A stretch of DNA of 64,000 nucleotides from Pseudomonas sp. (GTDB taxonomy: Bacteria; Pseudomonadota; Gammaproteobacteria; Pseudomonadales; Pseudomonadaceae): the NCBI RefSeq assembly GCF_030698175.1, contig NZ_JAUYNT010000029.1:62001-126000 (forward strand), given 5' to 3'. Shown one piece after another: positions 51,545-60,537 of the stretch. Position numbers and translations under genes: made by a program. How positions within the stretch are numbered: the stretch's first letter is position 1; each line of letters opens with the position of its first letter. The notes under the pieces were generated by a model. That model saw only the letters and a program-made list of their open reading frames with translations. It did not search any database and was not told the origin of the DNA.

Positions 51545-53131
51545 GTGATTTCCACCGCCAATATCACCATGCAATTCGGGGCCAAGCCCCTGTTCGAGAA
51601 CGTCTCCGTCAAGTTCGGCGGTGGCAATCGTTACGGCCTGATCGGCGCTAACGGCTGTGGCAAATCCACTTTTATGAAGATCCTCGGCGACGATCTGGAA
51701 CCGTCCGGCGGCCAGGTGATGCTGGAGCCGAACGTGCGCTTGGGTAAGTTGCGCCAGGACCAGTTCGCCTATGAAGAATTCACCGTGATCGACACCGTGA
51801 TCATGGGTCACGAAGAGCTGTGGAAGGTCAAAGCCGAGCGCGACCGTATCTACTCGCTGGCAGAAATGAGTGAAGAAGACGGCATGAAGGTCGGCGAACT
51901 CGAAGGTGAGTTCGCTGAAATGGACGGCTACACCGCCGAGTCCCGCGCCGGTGAGTTGCTGCTCGGTCTGGGTATTCCGTTGGAGCAGCATTTCGGCCCG
52001 ATGAGCGAAGTAGCGCCGGGCTGGAAGTTGCGCGTATTGCTGGCGCAGGCACTGTTCTCTAATCCAGAAGTGCTGCTGCTGGACGAACCGACCAACCACT
52101 TGGACATCAACACCATTCGCTGGCTGGAAAACATCCTCACCCAGCGCAACAGCACCATGATCATCATTTCCCACGACCGTCACTTCCTTAACAGCGTGTG
52201 CACCCACATGGCTGACTTGGATTACTGCGAGCTGCGCCTATTCCCGGGCAACTACGACGAGTACATGACGGCCGCGACCCAATCGCGCGAGCAATTGCTG
52301 TCGGACAACGCCAAGAAAAAAGCGCAAATCAACGAACTGCAAAACTTCGTTAGCCGCTTCTCGGCTAACGCTTCGAAGTCCAAGCAGGCATCTTCGCGCG
52401 CCAAGCAGATCGACAAAATCCAACTGGCCGAGGTCAAGCCATCCAGCCGTGTTAGCCCGTTCATTCGCTTTGAACAGAACAAAAAGCTGCACCGCCAGGC
52501 CGTAATGATCGACAAAATGGCCAAGGGCTTCGACGGCAAGGCCCTGTTCAAGAACTTCAGCTTCCAGGTTGAAGCCGGCGAGCGCGTGGCGATTATCGGC
52601 CCGAACGGTATTGGTAAAACCACCCTGCTGCGGACCTTGATCGGCGAACTGACCCCGGATGCCGGTACGGTTAAATGGACCGAAAGCGCGGAGCTCGGTT
52701 ACTACGCCCAGGACCACGCCCACGATTTCGAAGACGACTTGAATTTATTCGACTGGATGGGTCAGTGGACCACCGGTGAACAGGTGATTCGCGGCACGCT
52801 GGGGCGCATGCTGTTCAGCAACGACGATATCCTCAAGTCGGTAAAAGTCATCTCCGGTGGTGAACAAGGCCGCATGTTGTTCGGCAAACTGATCCTGCAA
52901 AAGCCTAACGTGCTGATCATGGATGAACCGACCAACCACTTGGACATGGAATCCATCGAAGCCTTGAACTTGGCGCTGGAAAACTACCCGGGCACGCTGA
53001 TTTTCGTCAGCCACGACCGTGAGTTCGTAGGTTCTCTGGCAACGCGCATCATCGAACTGTCGGCCAACGGCATTATCGACTTCAGCGGCACCTACGATGA
53101 CTACCTGCGCAGCCAAGGCGTGATCGTCTGA
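51545..53131 (+). CDS. ybiT: ABC-F family ATPase (YbiT-like)
   Basis: 528-residue soluble protein with two ABC ATPase domains and no membrane part, of the ribosome-binding ABC-F type. Both Walker A sites (GANGCGKST, GPNGIGKTT), the linker with charged helices (LSDNAKKKAQINELQNFVSR), and both Walker B/DEPTNHLD sites are intact. It matches my memory of E. coli YbiT across its length (FEEFTVIDTVIMGHEELW, KGFDGKALFKNF). Start is GTG. A strong terminator follows. Such proteins adjust translation; the trigger for this one is unknown. Confidence 0.9.
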   Translation: MISTANITMQFGAKPLFENVSVKFGGGNRYGLIGANGCGKSTFMKILGDDLEPSGGQVMLEPNVRLGKLRQDQFAYEEFTVIDTVIMGHEELWKVKAERDRIYSLAEMSEEDGMKVGELEGEFAEMDGYTAESRAGELLLGLGIPLEQHFGPMSEVAPGWKLRVLLAQALFSNPEVLLLDEPTNHLDINTIRWLENILTQRNSTMIIISHDRHFLNSVCTHMADLDYCELRLFPGNYDEYMTAATQSREQLLSDNAKKKAQINELQNFVSRFSANASKSKQASSRAKQIDKIQLAEVKPSSRVSPFIRFEQNKKLHRQAVMIDKMAKGFDGKALFKNFSFQVEAGERVAIIGPNGIGKTTLLRTLIGELTPDAGTVKWTESAELGYYAQDHAHDFEDDLNLFDWMGQWTTGEQVIRGTLGRMLFSNDDILKSVKVISGGEQGRMLFGKLILQKPNVLIMDEPTNHLDMESIEALNLALENYPGTLIFVSHDREFVGSLATRIIELSANGIIDFSGTYDDYLRSQGVIV

Positions 53132-53152
53132 TCGACGCTTAGCTAGCCGGTT

Positions 53153-53182
53153 AAAAACGCCCCGCCTTGTCGGGGCGTTTTT
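53153..53182 (+). terminator. Intrinsic terminator of the ABC-F gene
   Basis: AAAAACGCCCCG-CCTTGT-CGGGGCGTTTTT, a perfect 12-bp stem ending in five T, 21 bp after the stop codon. Confidence 0.93.
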
Positions 53183-53252
53183 ATTTGTGCCGTGGCAGTT
53201 TAGGCTAACGCTTAACTCTGCCCACGCCAGCTAGCCATTGCCGAGCATCGAA

Positions 53253-53603
53253 ATGTCCACAGCATCCATCGCCCAGTTTTGCCTGCAACTGCCCGGTACC
53301 CGCGAAGACCTTAAATGGGGCAGTAATCGAGTGTTCTCCATAGCAGGCAACAAGATGTTCGCCATTCTCGATTTTATGGGTGGTGGCTTGGCCTTTAAGG
53401 TCGACAGCGATTTATTCCTCGGCCTTGTCGACCGCCCCGGTATCCGCCCTGCCCCCTATCTGGCCCGCGCCCACTGGATCAGCATGGCCATCCCAGTCCC
53501 GCTCAGCGAGGCCGAGTTGCAGCAGTTGCTGCGTCGTTCCCATCAGTTAGTGGTGCGCAAGCTGCCGAAAATCCGCCAAGTTGGATTACTACTGGATCAA
53601 TAA
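53253..53603 (+). CDS. MmcQ/YjbR-family protein
   Basis: 116 residues of the YjbR fold: CLQLPGTREDLKWGSNRVFS, FAILDFMGGGLAFKVDSDLF and HWISMAIPVPLSEAELQQLL, followed by a short helical end. The family is linked to DNA binding by structure, but its role is unknown. A TTG fifteen bases upstream is possible; ATG at 53253 is preferred. Its end overlaps the convergent DUF1294 gene by 7 bp. Confidence 0.8.
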   Translation: MSTASIAQFCLQLPGTREDLKWGSNRVFSIAGNKMFAILDFMGGGLAFKVDSDLFLGLVDRPGIRPAPYLARAHWISMAIPVPLSEAELQQLLRRSHQLVVRKLPKIRQVGLLLDQ

Positions 53604-54052
53604 GCCAGTAATCGTAACAACTTGGCGCCAACCAGTGGGCCATCGGCAAACAGCCAATAGCTCCAGAGCCCTTGATGCACCAGCACCAGCAGCCAAAACG
53701 GCAGCTGAAACGCGAGCTTGCGCGTCTTGTGGCGAAATACTTGTTGCGCCAGCAGTGCACCGGGCCAACCACCAAGTAGCGCGGTTAGTTGCAGGGTACT
53801 CTCGGGCGTACGCCAATTGCCCTGCCGGGCGCGAGCCTTGTCATGCCAGTACTGGGCGAAGCTAACCAAGCTAAATAGCCCGTAAGCCGCCAATGGCCAA
53901 ACCACCCCATAACTCAGCCACAACTGTGTGGCGCCATAAAGAGGTAAGGCGCACAACCCGGCAAACAGCAACAGCTTAAATCGCAGATGCTGTACCGGCG
54001 CAGTTCTTTGTAGCAAACGATGCCGGCCGTGTGCCGGCTCGCGGGGTGCCAT
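53597..54052 (-). CDS. DUF1294-family membrane protein
   Basis: 151 residues with three or four helices and the DUF1294 core: YWHDKARARQGNWRTPESTL followed by LLGGWPGALLAQQVFRHKTR and KLAFQLPFWLLV. The function of the family is unknown; some members carry a cold-shock domain at the N-terminus, which is absent here. The start is uncertain; residues 1-20 are basic and unlike the family. Confidence 0.75.
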   Translation of the reverse strand: MAPREPAHGRHRLLQRTAPVQHLRFKLLLFAGLCALPLYGATQLWLSYGVVWPLAAYGLFSLVSFAQYWHDKARARQGNWRTPESTLQLTALLGGWPGALLAQQVFRHKTRKLAFQLPFWLLVLVHQGLWSYWLFADGPLVGAKLLRLLAY

Positions 54053-54061
54053 GCCGGGTTA

Positions 54062-54892
54062 TCAGCCTTGCGCCGTAGCCCAGTCAATCCAGCCAAACTG
54101 CCAAGTGGCCAGAATCAACAGCCCGAAGCCAATTCGGTACCAGGCAAAGGCCACATAGCTGTGCTGGGCGATAAATTTAAGCAGGCCACGCACCGCAATC
54201 ATGGCAAACACAAAGGCGGTGACAAACCCTAAGGCAAACACCGGCAAGTCGCTGGCTTGAAAAAACTCACGGTACTTGTAGCCCGAATACAGCGCCGCAC
54301 CGACCATGGTTGGCATCGCCAGAAAAAACGAAAACTCAGTGGCCGCTTTACGCGACAGGCCAAACAGCAGGCCGCCGATGATGGTCGCACCGGAGCGTGA
54401 GGTGCCAGGGATCATCGCCAAACACTGCACACAGCCGACCTTGAGGGCGTCCGTCCAGCGCATTTGCTCGACTGTCTCAACGCAGATCTGGTGTTGACGC
54501 CGCTCGGCCCAGAGCATGATCACCCCGCCCACCAGCAGCGCGGTGGCCACGGTGATGGGATTGAACAGGTAGTCATGGATCAGATCGGCAAAGGCCACAC
54601 CCAACACTACGGCCGGCAGTACGGCGATGATCAGGTTACCGGTAAAGCGCTGCGCCTCGGCCTGCTTGGGCAGGCCAACGACCACCTCGAGGATCTTGCG
54701 CCGATACTCCCAGACCACCGCCAAAATTGCGCCGAGCTGGATGATGATATTAAAGGCTATGGCTCTATCGCCGCCAAAACCCACTAAGTCTGCGACGATA
54801 ATCTGGTGTCCCGTACTGGAAATCGGCAAAAATTCTGTCAGGCCTTCAACCACACCGAGCAATAACGTTTGTACCGCGAGCCAAAAATCCAT
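54062..54892 (-). CDS. uppP: Undecaprenyl-diphosphatase
   Basis: 276-residue inner-membrane enzyme (BacA/UppP) that recycles the lipid carrier of peptidoglycan synthesis by removing a phosphate from undecaprenyl diphosphate. Motifs: LGVVEGLTEFLPISSTGHQI (acidic cluster) and CLAMIPGTSRSGATIIGGLL (the PGxSRSG site). Length and helix count are normal. It raises bacitracin tolerance in related organisms. Nine bases separate it from the DUF1294 gene downstream, so the two may be cotranscribed. Confidence 0.95.
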   Translation of the reverse strand: MDFWLAVQTLLLGVVEGLTEFLPISSTGHQIIVADLVGFGGDRAIAFNIIIQLGAILAVVWEYRRKILEVVVGLPKQAEAQRFTGNLIIAVLPAVVLGVAFADLIHDYLFNPITVATALLVGGVIMLWAERRQHQICVETVEQMRWTDALKVGCVQCLAMIPGTSRSGATIIGGLLFGLSRKAATEFSFFLAMPTMVGAALYSGYKYREFFQASDLPVFALGFVTAFVFAMIAVRGLLKFIAQHSYVAFAWYRIGFGLLILATWQFGWIDWATAQG

Positions 54893-55282
54893 ATATATCC
54901 AAAGCGTGAGAAAAATTATCTTGATTGATCCAGCACCGGCGATTTTCTGTGTAAAAACCGCTAGTTAGGAGTCGCGCATTGTAGCAAGTTCCCCATGACA
55001 GTTTTATTCATAGCTAATCCGTTAACGACCAGGATCGTTAGCAACGTCGCGCGCGGCGATTTTCAGCGGGCGATAAGGCTAATTTTCCACCTTCCTGGAT
55101 AAAACTGGCTCAAACAGTCGCACATGACTGCCAATATCAACCAAACTGACAACCGGGCCCCGCGGCCTGCGCAAAGTAGTTGCGCGATTAGCCGGTCAAC
55201 CTAAAGTTGAACAAACGTAGGCACACTTGGCTGCCATCAGCGACTAATCACACGCTTTGACAGTTACCTGAGTGAGGAATGC
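54893..55282. other. Intergenic region between uppP and the unknown 204-residue gene
   Basis: About 390 bp with divergent genes on both sides, so it should carry both promoters. It is AT-richer near 54900-55020. No gene, repeat or strong hairpin was found. Confidence 0.5.
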
Positions 55283-55897
55283 ATGAGCGGCATGGAACAT
55301 CAAGAAGTCGATCTGAGTAAGCCGCAGAACCAGGATCTGATCTGGGATCTAGGCAGCATGGGCCGCCGTGAGTTGGCCGAGCGCTTTATTCAGTTATTTG
55401 AAAACCGCCTGTGCGTGTACTCCGAGTCGGTTAGCCAGTTGTACACCAACTACAACCTGCACTTTCCGACCGAAATGGGCCGCAAGATGGTGGTGCTGCC
55501 TAACCCCTATGCGTTTCACGACACCTTGCACGGCATCGAGTCGGCAGCCATCCGCAAGACCGGGCTCTGCGTATTACCCGGCTTGGTCATGGGTAAGCCT
55601 GGTTTGCTGCTGACCACCGAAATCAAAAATGGCCATCCCGGCCCCAAGACCATGCCGTTCAAGCAGGCCCTGGCGCAGATCATCAGCAACCAGAAGAAAA
55701 TCGGCGACGACTTTCTACCGATCATGATGAAAGGCGATTTACGCGAATTTGATCAGCAGATGCCCTATATCCACTTGCACCGCCTGCAGGTGCAAAAGCT
55801 CAGTCGGCTTTCCAGTTTTGAGCGCGCCGATATCCAGCAGAGCATTACCCGCAAGCTGTTATTGCTTTACCGGCAAGCCGACAGCCTGATCTGTTAA
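55283..55897 (+). CDS. Conserved-looking protein of unknown function
   Basis: 204 residues, soluble, no signal peptide. I do not recognise the family. It opens with a polar, acidic head (DLSKPQNQDLIWDLGSMGRR), followed by helical segments, a middle region with many Gly/Pro turns (KTGLCVLPGLVMGKPGLLLT) and a basic, helical tail. Good codon use and a GTGAGGA site 7-8 bases before the ATG argue that it is real. It stands alone between uppP and the lipase genes. Confidence 0.7.
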   Translation: MSGMEHQEVDLSKPQNQDLIWDLGSMGRRELAERFIQLFENRLCVYSESVSQLYTNYNLHFPTEMGRKMVVLPNPYAFHDTLHGIESAAIRKTGLCVLPGLVMGKPGLLLTTEIKNGHPGPKTMPFKQALAQIISNQKKIGDDFLPIMMKGDLREFDQQMPYIHLHRLQVQKLSRLSSFERADIQQSITRKLLLLYRQADSLIC

Positions 55898-56258
55898 GGC
55901 GCTGCATAGCGTCCATCGGGGTTTGCTGCGCCCTCCCTGGCGGCTCAAGTTGCAACCCCGCCAAGCCCTCCTTTCGGCTGGTTTCGCCCTCTACCTGGCA
56001 ATTTATTCAGCAGATCAATGAGCGCACACCCCAGCCTTATGCGCCGCTTGGGTTTCCTGGGGTAACAAGCCGCGCCTAAGTTAATTTCAGTGCACAAATG
56101 TAAGCCTGCGAAGACCCGCAACCCCAGTGCCTGCGCGGCTTTGAGCGGGGTTATGGCATGCATTGTGCGTTGTCCGTTGCGCTGCAGTAGGCGCTGAGGA
56201 ACAGCGCATTAGCCAACAAGGAGTTAACCACCGCTAACCGTCAACGATGAGAGCGCCA
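55898..56258. other. Intergenic region upstream of the lipase gene
   Basis: About 360 bp with no convincing gene. A minus-strand frame of 72 codons (55945-56163) has no ribosome site and is probably chance. The lipase promoter should lie here (see the entry at 56154). Confidence 0.5.
56154..56169 (+). promoter_or_regulatory. Possible sigma54 promoter of the lipase gene
   Basis: TGGCATGCATTGTGCG keeps GG and GC twelve bases apart as in -24/-12 promoters, but differs from consensus at three other positions. Pseudomonas lipase genes are known to use sigma54, so the site is plausible. It lies about 90 bp before the start codon. Confidence 0.4.
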
Positions 56259-57191
56259 ATGAACAACAATAAAACGCTGCTCGCACTTTGCATTGCTTCC
56301 TGCCTGGCCGTAGCGGCCCAAGCCAACGCCGCCACCGGCTACACCCAAACCAAGTACCCAATTGTGCTGACCCACGGCATGCTGGGTTTCGACAAACTGC
56401 TCGGTGTTGATTACTGGTACGGCATACCCGCAACCTTGCGCCGTGATGGCGCCAAGGTCTACGTCACCCAAGTCAGCCAACTCAACACCTCCGAGGCGCG
56501 CGGCGAAGAGTTGCTGGCCCAGGTTGAGGAAATTGTCGCTATCAGCGGGCAGAGTAAAGTTAACTTGCTCGGCCACAGCCATGGCGGCCCGACCATCCGT
56601 TATGTCGCCGCGGTACGTCCCGATCTGGTGGCCTCGATTACCAGCATCGGCTCACCCCACAAAGGCTCGGCGGTTGCCGATTTTATCCGCAATGTGCCAC
56701 CAGGTTCGGCCGGTGAAGCCGTGCTGGCGGGCATTACCAATGCGCTGGCCAGTGTGATTAACCTGCTGTCCAGCAACCCCAGCAGCTCACCGCAAAATGC
56801 CTTGGGCGCCCTGGCGTCGCTTAACAGCGTCGGGGCGGCAAGCTTCAATGCGAAGTTCCCGCAAGGGGTTCCAACCAGCGCCTGCGGTGAAGGCGCTTAC
56901 CGGGTAAATGGCATCAGTTACTACTCATGGAGTGGCACCAGTCCGTTGACCAACTTCCTTGATCCGACTGACTTGCTGACTGGCGCAGGCTCGCTGACCT
57001 TCAAAGGTGAGGCTAATGACGGCTTGGTCGGGCGTTGCAGCTCGCACCTTGGCAAGGTGATTCGCGACAACTACCGGATGAACCACCTCGACGAGGTGAA
57101 TCAGACGTTAGGGCTCACCAGCCTGTTTGAAACCAGCCCCGTCAGCGTCTATCGCCAACACGCCAATCGGCTGAAAAACGCCAGCCTGTAA
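56259..57191 (+). CDS. lipA: Secreted triacylglycerol lipase, family I.1
   Basis: 310 residues with a signal peptide (LLALCIASCLAVAAQANA). The mature enzyme starts ATGYTQTKYPIVLTHGMLGF, typical of Pseudomonas lipases. The nucleophile lies in NLLGHSHGGPTIRYVAA, the catalytic Asp in KGEANDGLVGRCSSH, and the His in NYRMNHLDEVNQ. Two Cys (SACGEGAYRV and GRCSSH) should form the usual disulfide. The ATG at 56259 is preferred over one four codons upstream. It needs the foldase encoded next and probably leaves the cell by type II secretion. Confidence 0.95.
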   Translation: MNNNKTLLALCIASCLAVAAQANAATGYTQTKYPIVLTHGMLGFDKLLGVDYWYGIPATLRRDGAKVYVTQVSQLNTSEARGEELLAQVEEIVAISGQSKVNLLGHSHGGPTIRYVAAVRPDLVASITSIGSPHKGSAVADFIRNVPPGSAGEAVLAGITNALASVINLLSSNPSSSPQNALGALASLNSVGAASFNAKFPQGVPTSACGEGAYRVNGISYYSWSGTSPLTNFLDPTDLLTGAGSLTFKGEANDGLVGRCSSHLGKVIRDNYRMNHLDEVNQTLGLTSLFETSPVSVYRQHANRLKNASL

Positions 57192-57198
57192 CCCCGCG

Positions 57199-57221
57199 CC
57201 CGCAGCGGTTAGCGCTGCGGG
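57199..57221. terminator. Hairpin between lipase and foldase genes
   Basis: CCCGCAGCG-GTTAG-CGCTGCGGG, a perfect 9-bp stem without a T run. It probably lowers, rather than stops, expression of the foldase relative to the lipase, or protects the lipase mRNA end. Confidence 0.5.
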
Positions 57222-57239
57222 CTCTAGTGAGAATTTTGC

Positions 57240-58274
57240 GTGAAAAAAGCCATCTGGTTATTGCCACCGTTGCTTGTCAGTGGCGCTGCGCTGCTGTTTT
57301 ACCTCGCAGAGCCGCTGCCCACAGCGCAGCCAGCACAACAAAACGCCGCCCCGCCGAGCAACGCCGCCAACCTAAGCAAGACTCCAAACAACTCCGTGGC
57401 GCAGACCGCAGCCAGGCAAACCAAGCAGCAACCAACGGCCATGCCGGCGTCTTTTAACGGCACTCAGGTGGATGGGACATTCAGCGTCGACCCAGCCGGC
57501 AATCTGCTGATCACCCGCGACATCGTGCAAATTTTTGACTACTTCCTCACCGCCCTCGGTGAAGACAGCTTGCCGGTAACCTTGGCGCGCCTGGAGGCTT
57601 ATATAGGCGCACAACTGCAGCAACCAGCGCAGGGCCAAGCGCGCGAACTGCTGACGCAATACCTCGACTACAAACGTCAATTGCTGCAGCTTGAACGCGA
57701 CCTGCCACAGCTGAGCAGCCTGGACGGCCTAAGCCTGCGCGAGCGCGCCGTACAAGCTTTGCGCGCCCGGTTATTCAGCCCCGAGGCCCATCAGGCTTTT
57801 TTTGCCAGTGAGGAAGGTTACAACCAGTTCACCCTTGCCCGTTTGGCCGTGCAGCAAGACCCAAAGCTCGACGCTGCGGCTAAAGGCCTGGCCATCGACA
57901 AACTGCGCAATAACTTGCCAGAAGAGCTGCAAGCCAGCGTGTTGCCGCAATTGCACAGCGAATTACGCGCACAAACCGCCCAACTGCAGGCCGCCGGTGC
58001 TAGCCCGGAGCAAATCCAGCAACTGCGTCAGCAATTAGTCGGCACGCAGGCGGCCAATCGGCTGGCCAGCCTCGATCAGCAGCGGCAGAACTGGCAGCAG
58101 CGACTGAGCAGCTACCAGCAAGCCGCCGCCGCCATCCAAGCGAATCCGGGGTTAACCACGGCGGATAAGAATGCTGCCGTTAATCGCCTGAGCAATGAAC
58201 AGTTCAATCCGCAAGAGCGTTTGCGTTTAGCCGCCAGCGCTGAACTCGCCAGCAGCCAAAAAACGCCGCAGTAA
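57240..58274 (+). CDS. lipB: Lipase-specific foldase (Lif)
   Basis: 344 residues: an N-terminal membrane anchor (IWLLPPLLVSGAALLFYLA), a Pro/Ala/Gln-rich spacer to about residue 75, and a helical domain that wraps the lipase. The foldase motif appears as QIFDYFLTALGEDS near residue 98; the family consensus is RxxFDY(F/C)LSALGE, so Arg is shifted or replaced here. The rest is long helices rich in Q, L and A. Start is GTG, 48 bp after the lipase stop. Confidence 0.9.
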   Translation: MKKAIWLLPPLLVSGAALLFYLAEPLPTAQPAQQNAAPPSNAANLSKTPNNSVAQTAARQTKQQPTAMPASFNGTQVDGTFSVDPAGNLLITRDIVQIFDYFLTALGEDSLPVTLARLEAYIGAQLQQPAQGQARELLTQYLDYKRQLLQLERDLPQLSSLDGLSLRERAVQALRARLFSPEAHQAFFASEEGYNQFTLARLAVQQDPKLDAAAKGLAIDKLRNNLPEELQASVLPQLHSELRAQTAQLQAAGASPEQIQQLRQQLVGTQAANRLASLDQQRQNWQQRLSSYQQAAAAIQANPGLTTADKNAAVNRLSNEQFNPQERLRLAASAELASSQKTPQ

Positions 58275-58278
58275 ACAG

Positions 58279-58311
58279 CACAACGCCCAACACTGTTGGC
58301 TGGGCGTTGTG
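58279..58311. terminator. Terminator between the lipase operon and doxX-like gene
   Basis: CACAACGCCCA / TGGGCGTTGTG, a perfect 11-bp stem with an 11-nt loop, placed between two convergent genes. It lacks T runs but is well located to end both transcripts. Confidence 0.65.
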
Positions 58312-58325
58312 GGCAGCGGCGCGGA

Positions 58326-58760
58326 TTAGCCGGCGATACGCCGATCCAACGACAACTTGCCGGCGCCTTCGATCAGTATCACGGCACTGATCAAGCCCAG
58401 GATCATGGCGTATTCGAAGCCGCTTTCGGTAATGAAAAAGCCATTGGCCCAGTGCACGCTAATGATCGCCACCAGCATCGCAATCAGCAACGAAACGGCT
58501 GCCGGACGCACCAGCAAACCCACCACCAACGCCAACCCACCAAAGAACTCGGCACTGCCAGCCAAGGCGGCCATCAGGTAGCCAGGGGTAATGCCGATAC
58601 TTTCCATCCACTGGGCGACACCGGCCAAGCCGTAGCCACCAAACCAGCCAAACAGCTTTTGCGAACCGTGGGCCATAAACGTCAGGCCGGTAACCACTCG
58701 CAAGAGGCTGACGCCATAACCGGCTTGAGTTCTAAGAAGGCTGTTGAGCAGTGCACGCAT
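58326..58760 (-). CDS. DoxX-family membrane protein
   Basis: 144 residues with four helices of the DoxX/DoxD type: LLRVVTGLTFMAHGSQKLFG, followed by GYLMAALAGSAEFFGGLALV and AVSLLIAMLVAIISVHWANG. The HGSQKLFG and EFFGG motifs are typical. The function in bacteria is unclear; some members act in oxidative-stress complexes or quinone metabolism. Monocistronic, convergent with the lipase operon. Confidence 0.88.
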   Translation of the reverse strand: MRALLNSLLRTQAGYGVSLLRVVTGLTFMAHGSQKLFGWFGGYGLAGVAQWMESIGITPGYLMAALAGSAEFFGGLALVVGLLVRPAAVSLLIAMLVAIISVHWANGFFITESGFEYAMILGLISAVILIEGAGKLSLDRRIAG

Positions 58761-58860
58761 GGCGATAGTCCTTGAGGTCAGTAATTTGTGGTTGTCATAT
58801 TAACGAATTATCAGATATTAAAAATCGCAAATTACGGATAAAACCAATCGAATAATCTGA

Positions 58861-60270
58861 TTATTTTGCGACTTTAGCCGGCGATTTAGATCGTTCAAGG
58901 CTCGCTCGCTCGCGAGCAAAGGCAAGCTGGTACTTGTTGACGCTGCTGACATAGCCGACCACCCCCATACCGACCTGTTCCATCGCCACCCGCTCGACCT
59001 GAAAAAACCATTGATTGGGGTTCAAACCGCGCCGTCGCGCCTCGGCGCGTAGGCCTTGCACCCGCTCCGGGCCCATGTTGTAGGCCGCCAGCACAAAGGC
59101 CAAACGTTCAGATTCGGCAATTTGTGGGCTGGCAAAAAAACGCCGGCGCAGCATGCTCATGTATTTGGCTCCCGCCTGTACATTGCCCTCCAGGGTCTGC
59201 CTATTGCTCACCCCGACGCTTTGCGCGGCGCTGGCAGTAATTTGCATCAAGCCGCTGGGGGCATTGCCACTGCGGGCCCGCGGATTAAACGAAGATTCTT
59301 TATAGGCCAGCGCGGCCAAACTCAACCAGTCGAAGTTGTTTTGCGAGGCGTGGCGTTGCAACAGCGGGCGCAGTTTTTCCAGCTTTTGCCGATCAGCGCG
59401 GGCCAAGGGGTTATGCACCCTATAGGCACGGCGATTAACCCGCAAAAAGGCCGCATCCTGATCCGCCGGGCTGACATAGCTTTGCAAAAAACGCTCAAGG
59501 GTCGCGCCAAGCATCGGCGCCTGGCGCGATAAGTACCACTGCATATCGCTGCGGTTATCCAGCTGCAGATGGCGGTCGATGCGCAGCTTGGGCATGACCT
59601 TGGCCCAGCGCTCGGCAATCGGCAGCTCCACCGCCGTCAGCGGGTAGACACCGGCCTGGACCATCTCCAGCACATCTTCAACCGCCAAGCTGGGGTCGGC
59701 CCACTCAATTAAAATCGGCGCCAACTGACGCTCGGCCAACTGCTGATTAACCTGGCGGACCGCCTCATCGGCCGCACTGCCTTGGGCCAGCGTCAGGCTG
59801 CGGCCGGCTAATTGCTGCAGGCGCAAATAGCGCCGTGCGCCCTTAGCGCTCACCAGCACCAGCGGCACCTGCGCATGCAGCGCCCGGCTGGCGCTAACCG
59901 TTTGATCTTTGCTTGGGTTAAGCAACTCACCGGGCACGACTAAATCACCTTCGCCGCGCAATAACGCCGGTAACAATTGATTTTTCGCTTTGGGGATTAA
60001 TTTGATACTGAGCTTGCGGCTGTTGTCGCGATTCAAATACTGCTCGAACGCCCGCAGCCGTTGTTGCTCAGTGCCCACCGCCTGGCCTTTAACGATTGCT
60101 GAACTGTTGCGATTTTGATTGATCAGCACGCGTAACACGCCAGTGCTGCGAATCTCGGCCAGATCATGGGCGGGCACCGCACTTTTATCAACGCGCAGCG
60201 ACTCAGCCATGCGCGCACTGGCCGACAACGGCAATAAGGCCAATAGACAGATCAACAGCCGTCGGCGCAT
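58861..60270 (-). CDS. MltF-like membrane-bound lytic transglycosylase
   Basis: 469 residues: a signal peptide (MRRRLLICLLALLPLSASA), a periplasmic solute-binding-type domain (TGVLRVLINQNRNSSAIVKG to about residue 290) and a C-terminal SLT domain. The catalytic Glu is in LAALAYKESSFNPRARSGNA, followed by PSGLMQITASAAQSVGV and FVLAAYNMGPERVQGL. This two-part layout is that of MltF. It should cut peptidoglycan glycan strands. An in-frame ATG 129 bp upstream exists, but GGAG seven bases before 60270 and the signal peptide decide the start. Confidence 0.88.
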   Translation of the reverse strand: MRRRLLICLLALLPLSASARMAESLRVDKSAVPAHDLAEIRSTGVLRVLINQNRNSSAIVKGQAVGTEQQRLRAFEQYLNRDNSRKLSIKLIPKAKNQLLPALLRGEGDLVVPGELLNPSKDQTVSASRALHAQVPLVLVSAKGARRYLRLQQLAGRSLTLAQGSAADEAVRQVNQQLAERQLAPILIEWADPSLAVEDVLEMVQAGVYPLTAVELPIAERWAKVMPKLRIDRHLQLDNRSDMQWYLSRQAPMLGATLERFLQSYVSPADQDAAFLRVNRRAYRVHNPLARADRQKLEKLRPLLQRHASQNNFDWLSLAALAYKESSFNPRARSGNAPSGLMQITASAAQSVGVSNRQTLEGNVQAGAKYMSMLRRRFFASPQIAESERLAFVLAAYNMGPERVQGLRAEARRRGLNPNQWFFQVERVAMEQVGMGVVGYVSSVNKYQLAFARERASLERSKSPAKVAK

Positions 60271-60537
60271 CGATTCTCCAAACTCTGCCAGCAAACACTG
60301 GCCAGCAATAGTACCCGCAGGCGGTTGAGGGCTTACTAAAACGGGGCGCGGAGGTTCGCACAGCGGCTGGCCGTGCGCCAGCGCATGCTTCACAAGCACA
60401 TTAAAAAATACCCATAACTATTTGTTAATTAACAATTTATTGATATTTTACCGAGTATTACTAGAGGGCCACAGGGCCGCGTGCCGCAGTGTTAACCCGG
60501 CCTGTTATGCTGCCCGGCTGGTTACTGAGGGTTCACC

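Noticed and set aside
55945..56163. Minus-strand 72-codon gene upstream of the lipase
   Set aside because: No ribosome site, no motif, and it lies in what should be the lipase promoter region.
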